Shown: positions 23,141 to 33,699 of the stretch, in pieces
Layout of the letters: every line of letters starts with the position of its first letter
Position numbering within the stretch: the first letter of the stretch is position 1
Program-made: the position numbers and the translations under genes
The notes under the pieces: generated by a model
The model's input: the letters and a program-made list of their open reading frames with translations, nothing else
Told to the model about the DNA's origin: nothing
Database searches by the model: none
NCBI GenBank assembly: GCA_015039315.1
Contig: WIDE01000035.1
Span: 119,285 to 183,284, forward strand
Reading direction: 5' to 3'
Length of the DNA stretch: 64,000 bases
Origin: Clavulina sp. PMI_390
Lineage: Eukaryota > Basidiomycota > Agaricomycetes > Cantharellales > Hydnaceae

Positions 23141-23858
23141 TTGGTGCTGAATATAGCGTGAAAGGTACGTTGTTGACTCCGAGGGCGAATTCAGACCAAG
23201 TGTTTGGTGACCGCGCTACCAGTCGCTCTTCCACACTTCCCGCTTGGCTCCCCACTTTCCAGGAAATTCTCCATTTAATGCTATGAATACCAGTACCATT
23301 TGTTGTCTCAAATACTCATGCTACCAATCTGGGGCAATAAGATCTTCGTGAGAGAGGTGAGCGTCCGACACAGGGCCGAAATAGCCCCTTGCCTCTCGAC
23401 GGGGATCGCTGCCCAGACATCTCCGACCCGACGGCAGGGCCTATCAGGTTCAGCTATGCCCGTCGCTGGCAATTTAGCGTGTTTTGGAAATCTCTGGAAA
23501 TACCCTCCCAAATCTGAATGCTGATCCTGCACCTTGGTACCATCACGTGTCGTGTACCCCCCCAGCGGCAATCTGATCCGAAACTACCTGGGTGCTGGAT
23601 ACAGAAAGTGTACAGCCAATTCAGCGTGATAAAGCCTGCGAGAGCATCCGCTCCCATTGTTATCGCGCGATAAACTGTTGAATTGATGGAGTCACAGATT
23701 TGCCCCTCACCATAATTGGTTCCTGTTCGAGTAAGTAATACCACTGCCTTGTTCGCGTCACTTATTACCTCCTTCCTAACTCCAACCCCCACCTTCCCGC
23801 ACGCACACTCTCTCTTCTCTGCAGGTCAAACCCTTACTCTGTTGAAGCGCAACACAAC
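23141..23858. other. Divergent intergenic region, no gene seen
   Basis: About 720 bases between divergent starts. Open frames at 23300-23790 on both strands show no motif. A CT-rich tract just before 23859 is typical of a fungal transcription start region. Confidence 0.45.
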
Positions 23859-25308
23859 ATGGCGTCAGATGATGTCCCAGACCACCTCCGCCCCACTAGC
23901 TGGGGGATTAAGAAGCTTATTTCGGGTGCTAAGAACATTCATCTTCCAAACTCTATCATTCTCCCCAACGCCAAGGCTGGACCGTCCAGGTTGCATACCG
24001 ACTCGGAGGGATCGTCGTTCTTCTCCCCAGAAACGTTTATGAGCTATGCTACCACAGATTCGACCGTGACGATATCGAATCTCCCTGGTGGGAAGCCAGA
24101 ATCCATCCTTGTGTTTGATGAGGGGTTCGACATATTTCCCGACGACAAGGTGCTCGACAACACCCTTGTGATCGAGTCCAGCTCTCCGCCTCCCCCTGAC
24201 GCAGGTGAGTCTTCACTATTACCACTGCGATGACGATCGTTATTGAGTAATATCCTATGTCGTAATACTAGGGTCTATTTCTTCCTCATTCTTCACTAGC
24301 CTAGCAATACCTACCTTGGAAGTGCGTGCTGCAACACCACTTACCCCCTCATTCCCCTCCTCCACAATAGATACCCTTGAATCCTGCATCACGCCGATAA
24401 ATACTTCCGCTCCCAGCTTCCCGGCCATATCCTCCCTTTCATTTCCGGACGCTGAGCAAGAGGCCAGGATAGTCAGTTTTGACAGTCCCAGCCCACCGAC
24501 CTCACGGAGGAGGACAATACGGTCCTTGCCTATTCCTCCAAGACAAGGCTCTTCCTCCTCAGTCTCTTCGTCTTCGTCATCATCTTCATCCTCCTCTTCG
24601 TCTTCGTCTATATATTCAGCTTCTGAAGAAAGTCTCGCGCCACCTCCTCGCGCACGCCCTCACTCATCCGCTCCCATGCCTGCTTCAGACACCCAAACCT
24701 ACGCCACCTCCTTTTATCACCACTCCCATCCCCATAATACCAAAACCTCGCCCCCGAAAGACGAGGTAAAGTTTATTCTCAGCTCTGAGGTCTATATTCC
24801 ACCGACTCTGCGGACACTCTACGAGTCCCAAGACCAAGAAGAGCAAGAGCAGGCATTTCCGTCCTCCGATGCGGACTCCTTTGCGGTCCCATCATCGGAA
24901 CTATCCTCGCGGTCATTGGTATCGCACACGCTCCAACGCGTTCCTGCCCTACGCAAAGGCCGCAGACATGCAAGGAGTCGGTCATCGGTCGAAAGTACCC
25001 ATACACTGGAAACGGTAGAGGAATCAAGCGGGGAGGGAAACTTCTTACATGCATTCGATCGGCGATGGGAGGACAGAAGGGTTTCGTGGAGTGGGGCGAC
25101 GGAAATTGATTGGAATGTACTAGAGGATGCCCTTATTTCGGGCTCCGAAGAGGATAATCCTGGCAGGCAAGGGGATAAAGGTGGCGAGGTGCAGAACTAT
25201 ACTGGCGACGATGAGGACAAGCATTCCTATCAGTCAGAGGCCTTTGATACCACACGATTAACCCCTGTACCAGCAGCCTTTACTTTTCAGAGGAGTATCC
25301 AATGCTGA
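23859..25308 (+). CDS. Ser/Pro-rich protein with C-terminal EIDWxxLEDAL motif (copy A)
   Basis: Spliced model of 460 residues: exons 23859-24204 and 24272-25308. No known family recognised. The N-terminal 115 residues are mixed-composition (PTSWGIKKLISGAKNIHLPN), the middle is low complexity with a Ser run of about 20 encoded by a TCN repeat near 24550-24615, and basic Arg patches occur (LRKGRRHARSRSS). Near residue 405 is RRWEDRRVSWSGATEIDW, continuing NVLEDALISG, followed by an acidic tail. The downstream neighbour on the same strand ends with a matching motif, so the two are probably tandem paralogues that diverged everywhere except there. Most of the chain is likely disordered. The start ATG follows a CT-rich leader. 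Confidence 0.7.
24550..24615 (+). repeat. TCN trinucleotide repeat encoding poly-Ser
   Basis: An imperfect run of TCC, TCG, TCA and TCT codons within copy A encodes an almost uninterrupted stretch of about 20 Ser. Such tracts change length readily by slippage, so its length may be polymorphic. Confidence 0.7.
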
Positions 25309-26197
25309 GACTCGAAAACATGTTTCCCCAGGCGTGAATACTTGCAGATGCCTTCCCCACTGAGAATAGCTGAAATGGGCGCTCTGCTCAACTTGAATTC
25401 TACGGGAGCCGAATACCGCTACAATAAGCACTGCAGTCATATAGATTGTGAGCCGCGATTATGCGATGTAGCGGCGTCCGCTCGCATCTTGATGGATGGA
25501 TTGAGGTGAGCGGGGCGAGAATCTCGGCGCCGCGAGATTACGCCAGCCCCCTCTGAGATCTCGGGGGTCATCATTGGCCGACCCGGCCCTATCTCTCAGG
25601 TGTAGATCAAAACCCTATAATCGAATAAGCCCAGCACCGCAGAGCTCGCCATTTAGCGTGCAAATAGCTGGTCAAGGAAGTTTTCTTGGCAAAGAGTGAC
25701 TGTCACAATCATCCTCTCAGCCTCCAGTTCACGCGCGCAATCTGGGAGTCGTCCACATCATTGAAAAAACCTTGGTATCTATGATGACCCGAGATTCCAT
25801 GCAGCTCATTGAATCATCACTGAGTCAATTTAGCAATTTTGAGTTGGCTCCAATACCTTGCGGGTTCCCATACAGTTGGTGTTGACGACCAACTTGCGCT
25901 TGGCTGCGCAATGATGCAGAGCACGGTATCATCAACTCCGAAGGCATAGTGAGTTGGATCTGGTGTCGAATGTGGGCTTGAACTGTCAAGGAACTGCAAA
26001 AGAGCGACTGCGACGTAGTCGTCGTCGCATCATGCACAGTCTGCTCCAGCCCAATGACAGAATCATGGTCTTGCCCCGCAGTCCTCTGTCATTGGATAAA
26101 AATCCATAATTTTGAAAATACCGTTTCCCCGCATACTTCCTCCAACACTTAGCGCGTGTGGCTGATCATCCACTTCCTCCATTCCTAATCCAACAAA
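25309..26197. other. Intergenic between the tandem paralogues
   Basis: About 890 bases with no exon recognised. It contains a strong inverted repeat at 25514-25544 and, just after, the 8-base palindrome GAGATCTC at 25555-25562. Confidence 0.45.
25514..25544. repeat. Inverted repeat with GC-rich centre
   Basis: AATCTCG and CGAGATT form perfect 7-base arms around GCGCCG, and outer GGCG/CGCC bases extend the pairing after a small bulge. It lies between tandem paralogues, about 650 bases before the start of copy B. It could be a dimeric factor site or a hairpin; nothing shows which. Confidence 0.5.
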
Positions 26198-27229
26198 ATG
26201 TCTATCTGGCGCAATACTACATCATACTCTCAAGGCTTCCCCAGGCCAGCCTGTGCTACTGCATCCAATCCGGAACGATTCATTCCGATCGAGAATAAAC
26301 TCCAACCTTCCCAACCTACCAAACACCTTCAGCACGAAAATGAAGGTAAGGTCACTCGCATCCAGGCGGTTTAACAGCTGCAACTGTCTCTATAATACGA
26401 GCTAACTTGACATCTTCCAGCTCTTTCCTCAATCGCTAACATGACGCAGACTCCCTCAACAAGTAGCTATATCGTGTCCACCACCCAATCCTCCTCCATA
26501 ATCTGTGGCCTTAATTGTCCGAGTACCTCCAAATCCTCCGCTCCAAAATCGTGCTACATGCTTCCTCGAGATAGCCAACCGATTAAAAAGGAAGAGCTTG
26601 ACACGGTTATGTCACAAAGAAAGTGCAGCGAACAACCTCTGTCCATGTTCTCAAATACACAGGCAGAGGCTAAAGTATCCCCGTTACCTCCACGTTCCCG
26701 AGACTATATACATCCTGGACCACGTCGCTCGTGTAGCGCCTCTCTACCCCCTTCTTCATCCCCCTCTCAACTACACCCAGACACCTTCGCTCCGCGGCAA
26801 GCGTTGCAAAGGAATGGGACCAAGCTACAGCTCAACACTCAGCTCCCCGGCGCACTACCTTCTCGTGCGTCTTTTGATACCCAAGGGCAGAGGAACTCTC
26901 CAGCCTCGTACCCAGATTCGCCCAAGATTCTGTTCACCCCATATCAATCCCAGCCTTCACTTTGCCCTGTAATCCAGCGAGCATTTACTGTGCCGCTGGC
27001 TCCGGTACTCGTAGAAGAGAGAATGGGGAAGTCTGACGTCCAACGAGGGATATCCATCGGGCACGAGCAGAGTGACGCGGTGCGCTCTCCGTGTCAATCT
27101 TCAAGCCCTTTGGATGTGTGCCGTCCATGCTCATTCGATGGACAATGGAAGCTAGAAGATGGGTATTCGCCGAGTGGAAGAGTGGAAATTGACTGGGAAC
27201 TACTTGAAGACGCTCTGATGTGCCAGTGA
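26198..27229 (+). CDS. Ser/Pro-rich protein with C-terminal EIDWxxLEDAL motif (copy B)
   Basis: Spliced model of 318 residues: exons 26198-26345 and 26421-27229, with a GT-AG intron and closed frame. No known family recognised. The body is rich in Ser, Pro, Gln and Thr and probably disordered. It ends GRVEIDWELLEDALMCQ at the extreme C-terminus. The sequence before this, DGQWKLEDGYSPSG, parallels DRRWEDRRVSWSG of copy A. Both genes have two exons, with a phase-1 intron in the N-terminal part, which supports common descent. It is shorter than copy A and lacks the poly-Ser tract. The short Trp/acidic-amphipathic motif resembles a docking peptide, but this is inference. Confidence 0.68.
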
Positions 27230-27647
27230 GCCAGGACGGCTACAGTGCCGTGACTGTGAATGTGCCTTACATTATAATAATAAATAACGATCAAGCTGTA
27301 CGCTTTACCTGATTAGAATATACTGGCGGTCAGGCATTTAAATTTTCCTGTAACGTGATTCGCGAGTTTACGCAAACTCTAAATTACCAGAGTCAGTGCA
27401 TTTTGGGCTGTGTGGAGCAAATGAAGTCTGATAGCTCTCAAGAGTCATACTTTAAACGGGGCGGAGTGATAACAATGTGTATGTGGGCAAGATGGACGGC
27501 CAGAAACTCAGGTCTGTGCTCGAAGAACAAATAAATTCGAGTCGCAATCGATCCATGGAATTGTAGATGCTACAGATATCCATAAATGATTATAGCTATT
27601 GGATGTTATAGCGAAAACACTCGTGGCGCCTAATTACATGTCGAGAA
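27230..27647. other. Convergent intergenic region, no gene seen
   Basis: About 420 AT-richer bases between copy B and the F-box gene. No open frame with a motif is present. Confidence 0.45.
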
Positions 27648-27737
27648 TCAGTCCCACCAGTCCGAATCATCATCTGAATCGCGAGGATCACTCCAGTCGC
27701 TTGAATCGTCTACATAGTCCGAATTGCTCAAATCGCT
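27648..27737 (-). other. Out-of-frame acidic C-terminal tail of the F-box gene
   Basis: A 29-codon open stretch reads SDLSNSDYVDD, then SSDWSDPRDSDDDSDWWD and a stop. It overlaps the end of the F-box frame in a different phase. The composition is far from random and fits the acidic tails of related proteins. The join could only be made by a frameshift or by a 32-base intron, which is too short to be likely. Confidence 0.45.
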
Positions 27738-29053
27738 TCACCCGTTAGATCGATTCGGCTCCACGAGCTGGGATCGCATTTCCACGGCCCATTTTTGTTT
27801 ACCATACACTCTCCGTTGACCTTAACGTTGCAATTAACACTGCTGTCCCGTCCTAACGTGCTATATATGACACGAACACGAGCGAGGCGTGGGCCACAGT
27901 TGCCTGCTGAGGTCAAATGCTGCACAATAGCGGACGCGAGAGACTCTGTGATATCTTCTTCGCTTAACTCGCGAAGGAAAGGTGCACAGAAGAAGCTTTC
28001 ATCGGCTTTTTCGACCGTCAGCTCAAGGTTGATAAGCTGAGGGAACAAGGCGAGACAATTAGGGGTAAGAGCAGGAATGATATAGTCCTCAAGCCCTCTA
28101 CGCATAACTGTATCATGTGGGACGGCAGCAGGGGAGGGTAGGTTCCCTACCTCGACAGTGTTCATTCGAGCATTGACCCTTATGCTCAGTGTTCGGAGTG
28201 TATTGCTCGCAAAACTAGTGATAATAGCCGATAACGAGGCTGCAGTCTGCGCGCCAACGGCGATCTTCAAGCACGCCAGGCTGGTAATAGATAGCCACAT
28301 CTCTTGGAGTCTGGCGAAAGGCGGAGTGCGTCTGTCGCCCGTTCTTTTATTGGATGGCAGCTCAATTTTTTCAATGATCGGGCTAGTGGCGAAGGCTGAA
28401 ATGATGGGGAGACGGGTTGTTGTGAGGGAGCGAAGGTTAGGGAGAATGGGGAGGGTATAGCGACCGAGCTGGGTGTTTCTTGACCTTTTGTCATTAATAA
28501 AAAACCTCCTATCGTCAAATGTGACCAGATCGGTGAGGGTTTGAGACCAAATCGCGCAGAAGCAGAGAGTCTGGCTGATTGATAGAGCACATTCGAATCT
28601 CACCACACGAGCCGACGTAAAGGCGGTTTGAAGCATTGCCAAAGCTTCTCCCGGCTCTCTTTTTGGATCACTCACGGTGATAATGACACTTCGGATGGAG
28701 ACTAACGCAGAGTATAACTCGCTCAGTCTCTCCAAGTCGATTGCGGCTGCACCAATCCTCCGACGCCTACCCCAAAATCTTCGATATAGACTTCTGGGGA
28801 ACGGAATATTCACTGTTTTGCAGCAAGAAAGGAGATGCTTTTTCGCCAATAAGGAACGAACTGGCCTCTCCTCCAGCTCGTCAGGGGGTAGGCGCAGTGA
28901 TTGGAATAATACACGCTGGGCTTCCTCTCCGAAGGATTTTGATACTACAGAGCATTCACCAAGGTCTTTACGACCGAGATGGCTGAGAATTTCGCCCTCG
29001 ATCTCAATAGGGAAGTGTCTAGGGAACTGATCCATGGTGGAGGACTCGGTCAC
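27728..29053 (-). CDS. F-box-like protein
   Basis: Single-exon protein of up to 441 residues. An F-box pattern lies at the N-terminus: FPRHFPIEIEGEILSHLGRKDLG..CSVVSKSF. The first in-frame ATG gives MTESSTM; an internal ATG six codons later (MDQFPRHFP) may be the true start. The remainder has Leu-rich stretches typical of fungal F-box-like proteins, presumed SCF adaptors. The frame ends at LTGEAI, but directly after, in another frame, 29 codons read as a strongly acidic tail ending DSDDDSDWWD (27648-27737). Many such proteins finish with an acidic tail, so this copy may have been shortened by a recent frameshift. A sequencing error is the alternative. Confidence 0.68.
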   Translation of the reverse strand: MTESSTMDQFPRHFPIEIEGEILSHLGRKDLGECSVVSKSFGEEAQRVLFQSLRLPPDELEERPVRSLLAKKHLLSCCKTVNIPFPRSLYRRFWGRRRRIGAAAIDLERLSELYSALVSIRSVIITVSDPKREPGEALAMLQTAFTSARVVRFECALSISQTLCFCAIWSQTLTDLVTFDDRRFFINDKRSRNTQLGRYTLPILPNLRSLTTTRLPIISAFATSPIIEKIELPSNKRTGDRRTPPFARLQEMWLSITSLACLKIAVGAQTAASLSAIITSFASNTLRTLSIRVNARMNTVEVGNLPSPAAVPHDTVMRRGLEDYIIPALTPNCLALFPQLINLELTVEKADESFFCAPFLRELSEEDITESLASAIVQHLTSAGNCGPRLARVRVIYSTLGRDSSVNCNVKVNGECMVNKNGPWKCDPSSWSRIDLTGEAI

Positions 29054-30639
29054 GTGCCTGACGAGGACAAACTTAGGTGGCTCACTCCTTCACATCACTG
29101 AATGCGGGGAAAAGATTCAAAGGTGGCCGTTATCCTCGGCGGAGAAAGGTGCGATGCCGCTTGGTCCCCAAGAATACTTTTCTAACCATGAGATTGAAAC
29201 TGGCGGTTTGACATGTAATAGGATTGGTATACACAAGCCTCTGCTTGATCAGGCACGATCTCCTTCGGCATGAAGGCGTGGAAATTACTACCGTGTAATT
29301 TCATGTAGAGCACATGCGACTCTAAGAAGTAAAGCAACCCGCGGCTAGCTGGCACGTTAAGCTTGACTCGTTCGCAATGGTACGGCAAGCCCGCCGGCCG
29401 GCTTCATGCAACCTACGGCTGATCCGCCAATGCTAACAAAGCCGAGGCGAACGATTTCGGCACCCTCAAGTGGTGTGGCTTGGTGAGCTACGAAGCTCAT
29501 GGCATCCATGGCGATACTGCTCGTTCCTCGCTCAAGGGACGCCGAGGCGACGAGGTGGGGCGTTGAGCTTTTGCGGGTCTGAATGGTAGTCCTTGATGTC
29601 AATTCGAGTGATCTTCCAATATAAACCAACACGGTCCGAGAGGCGAACAGTTTATGAAGACTCACCAGAGAAACGAGGCAGGTATATTGAATCATGTTCA
29701 GGGTAAGATGGAAGGCGATATGGAATGATAATCGCGTGTTGAGCCACTCCATGTCGGGGTGTCGATCTCGTATTAAATTCCATAGTATGGTAGGAAGCAA
29801 TAGCTGAAGTTGTTCCCTAATATGGGTGAATTGTGCAAGTCCAAGTAGGGCGATTGGCGGCCCTGAGTAATGTCGTGCTGCTGGATTACTTTATTGAATC
29901 GAAAGACGAAGACAGGCAAGCATCTCGATATCCAACAAATGCAGCTCCAATAGAATCTGATGAGAAGTTACGACAATGTAACCTCATTAGGCACTCGAGG
30001 CTCGATCAACTGGTTCCAGATGCGAGTGTTCGGGAGGAGTATTTCCGAAGCACATCGCTTCGCCAATATTTCGGACATGCGTGGTCAATAGTTCCAGGGT
30101 CAGTGAACCAAGCGAGGCCGAAAAATCTGCTAGTGTAGTATTTCACAAACAACACGAGGCAAAGAGCATACGATACGTGAAGAGGTATATTGCGAATGAC
30201 GAATAAAGCGTAGCAATTGCGGGCGTCGTCTTGCATTACCAGTTATTGCACTCCAAATAGCGAAGAAAAGCTCCATCGTGGGCCAAATCACATCAGTGAG
30301 CCAGGGAGGTGTGAAACATGTAGGCAATTGGGATTGGATGAGTTGAGACACACTCAGGGGTGGTTGTCGCGACACGATGGCACTGCTGATGATGGTCGTC
30401 AAAGATGCTACACCATTACACCCGATTCGATTACGTTTGGAACACGCCGAGTAGTTGCCATGTCATTTGTCAGGCGCTCGGTGCTGCGCTCAGCCTGCAG
30501 CCGCGGTTGGTCGCGAGGGCGCTAAACTTTTGACGGCATTGCCTCGTCCAACAAACAGACCGCGACACCGCCCACCGAAGTAAACATACGCTGCCAAAAA
30601 GTGTAGCACCATTGGTTGTCACAGTTTCTTAGAAAGAGA
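29054..30639. other. Possible eroded membrane-protein gene on minus strand
   Basis: No clean gene can be built. On the minus strand three open segments are hydrophobic: about 30402-30130 (WPTMELFFAIWSAI), 30236-30006 (HVSYALCLVLFVKYY, then FFGLAWFTDPG) and 29800-29357 (FHIAFHLTLNMIQYTCLVSL). Their spacing suggests exons or relics of one multi-membrane protein, perhaps of the fungal wax-synthase/MBOAT type, but the diagnostic core motif is absent. I could not find splice sites that join them in frame, so decay is likely. Confidence 0.25.
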
Positions 30640-32548
30640 ATGGAAATAGCCTCTCCTAGACCATCTTATAGACCTAGACCGCCCCCTCCGCCAATTCGTG
30701 TCCCAGCAAGTGCGTCTGGAAGCCGACCAACTACCCCAACAGCTTTGGCTGGTTTCTCCCCAGAAAACTTGCTTTATGATCTGCCTCCCTCTGCAGGCCT
30801 ACGTTCTCCTCCGCCTCCTCCACCCTCTGCAGGTGCTCGTTCTTTAGCGCGCTCTCGGTCTCCCCCTTCGACCAGTGCTCGACGTACATCATTCGGAGCT
30901 ATCCTACAAAACAGTGGCGGTCAGGATGTATTCTCTCCGGTTCCTTCTCCCAAACGTCACGCTGCCTCTCTGGGAGGAAATGAGCCGACTCAACGGGATC
31001 TTGATTCTTTCGCAGAGGCTTGTAGACGATGGTATGTTGGGCTCAAATAATGGGCTACCAGAGCCACCAACATTCAACATGTATTTATTATTCCATCTTC
31101 CGAATTCAGGTACTATGAACAGAATCAGCTTGCCGGCAAGCAAATGCAGCATGCCCTGAACGAAGTAGACCCGTCACATCGTGCTACGTACACCCGAGTG
31201 CAAGCCGCAATCCGTTCAGCGTACCATGCGGACCAGACATTACGGAAGATTATGGAAGTACGTATTTCCGCTGTCACCCCCCCTAGGTCTTTTGTGGATG
31301 GATCGATGTTCCTGACGTGTCTGTCGTGCATCGACATTGAAAACAGTTTCGTGCCTTGGTGTCCTCGATAAACCCCGGACAATCATTAACACCTGCGGCG
31401 CGTTCACAGCCTGGAGCGCCACTTGCAAAGAAGGAACGGCTCGAGAAGCTCCAGCATCTGGTTCAGACCTATTGCCTCTCTGAGATGCCGGGGACGCATC
31501 CATTCTTCGCTGGCTTGTATGGAATACTTCGCCTGCAGGCACTGCCTGAGAAATTAGGTGGTGCTGGAGACCGAATTATCGAATGGGAGATTGATGATGC
31601 CGTTTTCCTCGAGAGTGCCGGAAAGGATTTTACCTCTGAAGCCCTCACTGTCCTTAAAGGAGTAAGTGTACTGCCATAGTCCTCGTGCCAATGCTTAATT
31701 CATATTCTCTCAAGGTCCTCGGCTTCGAAGAATCTCCAGGAGATTTCGCAGGTTCTCTCCTCGACCCCGACGCCGTCTTCGATCCAAACTCCGATGACGA
31801 AGACGAGGTTGCCTTTCAGCCGACCGCTTCCTCTACTCGTCTACGGCAGATCAGCCCCTCCACCTCCACTTCCGTCCCCCTATCGACTCCTTCAGCCGCC
31901 TCATCGTCTAATGCAAACCGTGCACGGATGAACTCTGATCCCTTCCTCGACCCCTCCCGATCCCAAGCCCACCTTGCTACCACCCCCACCTCTCCTACCG
32001 CTAACCCAATGGATTTCGACTCTGCAACCCTGGCAGAATCCGAGTCCCTCACACCATCCCACTCCCACTCCCAATCCGTTCCCCATTACCGCTCGAAAGG
32101 CGCGCTGGCCGCCGCCGCCGCTAGTAGCAAGCGCGTGAGCCGCATAGCCAACCCTACCGCCAAAGCGAGTGCGTTCTCTTCTGACGCACACTATCGAATA
32201 TGGGTCTTCCCAAAAGTGATATCAAACCCCGAGGTGCACGCGCTGTGCGCGATGTTCCCAACATTCATCACAAAGCGGGCTGTAGCACGGTTCCCTGTCG
32301 CAGGAGCCTCTTCCTCCTCGTCATCGCGGCGAAAGGAGCCATTGCTGACGCCTGGAGAACTGGAGGCTGGCATCGGGGCAGGCCCCGAGATCGGGATGCG
32401 GCCCACTGGGGGTGCTGACGTCTTGAGCCCTGGAGAGATTCGGGTCGGCACGGGCAAAATGCGCTTGAGTGAGCATAGGAGGAATGAAGGCTGGAGAGGC
32501 TCATTCTGGGAGCGGATGCGAGAATGGTTCAGAAATCTATTTGGCTAA
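30640..32548 (+). CDS. Pro/Ser-rich protein with conserved C-terminal region, unknown function
   Basis: Spliced model of 562 residues: exons 30640-31031, 31110-31257, 31347-31661 and 31715-32548. I do not recognise the family by name. Residues 1-110 are Pro-rich (runs of Pro in PRPPPPPIRVP and SPPPPPPSAG). A helical, well-ordered region follows (RDLDSFAEACRRWYYEQNQ, AIRSAYHADQTLRKIMEF, EKLQHLVQTYCLSEMPG, IIEWEIDDAVFLE) at about 120-290. After an acidic and Ser-rich linker, a compact segment YRIWVFPKVISNPEVHALC near residue 460 looks conserved. The last residues are basic and aromatic (WRGSFWERMREWFRNLFG), which suggests membrane or protein binding. The start is the first ATG that keeps the exon frame. 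Confidence 0.7.
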
Positions 32549-33699
32549 ATAAAGCTGGTACTTTTTTTGGCCTGCTCGGGCAGCTACAATTATCGACTGG
32601 CTTGCTGCTTCGGCTTGCAACGGGGTTTACAACGTGGATCGTTGACAGAATCCTTTCTTCTTGTTTGTTTTTTTCGCTTTCGCTTTCTGTTGGGCTGGTG
32701 CTATGATTTTGGTTGGTTTTGTGGCACCCTTCACCTTTCGATATGGTTGCCTTGGGCACGTGCCAAAAGATCTTCAGTTCCCCAAAGAACTAGACAAAAG
32801 TCCTCGTCGTTTTCTGTTTCCATTTTTGTTTGCCTCGCATAGTATAGCTAATAGTACTTGCGCATCCTCCCGTGCGTTCTCACTGTACCATATTGCATCT
32901 CCATCACCCTTTACCTTACCTTTGTATTATGTGAACCAATGTACCAGCATCATCGGTTCTTCTATTGTGGCCCAGATATTATTCCTGCTCGGGATGGGAA
33001 CGTGCGCTGATCCCAAGCCTCTCCCCCGTTGGTTCTACCGGCCTCTAGCACGGCGCCGGGCACAGTAGCTCATTCAGACTCGGAGTAGTGAAGGAGATTG
33101 TACAACAATTGGGGTACAGAATTTAGCTTGTAGTTGTCTACAGTGTCCCTTCAATGGCATCTGGCGCCCACGCGGTGTACGGCTTCGCGGTTTCGGGCAG
33201 TGGGCGGTCGGCGCCGGAACCCCCTGAATGTGGAGCGAGTTTGCTCATCAGCAGGCTCGTAAGCTAATACCTGCTTAGTTGCACAGCGTGTGAGGGTGAA
33301 TGAAGCAGAATGGGGCAAGTAGTATTAAATTGAGTCTGGCTGATCGCCTTGGAAAGCGGATGACAGGGAGGATCTGGCGTCAAAATTATGGCTACAAGAT
33401 AGATGTGAATTATTGAAGTGTCTGTGGACATTGAGGCGGTCGAAAGTGCTATGAATGAGAGAGTGTGGTTTTGAGAGACAAATTCGTGCAGTTGTATAAG
33501 TCGAGGGATGATGCGTAATAAATTGAACGTGGTGTGAGACCTTGACGAAGCGAAAGCGACAAGAAAACAGACAAGCGATGCGGCGAGCGAAGGCAGTGAG
33601 AGGTGCGGAAAGCTCTTATTACTCCTCACTAGGCTATCTCGATACATCAAGACTGAGCGGTTGGGGATGGGTTGCAGCAAGTGCAAGAGAGGCGATGGG
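32549..33699. other. Convergent intergenic region, no gene seen
   Basis: About 1.15 kb between convergent stops. The first 550 bases are T-rich and pyrimidine-rich (3' UTR-like). Open frames such as 33264-33722 minus have no motif and overlap the DUF6699 stop. Confidence 0.5.
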
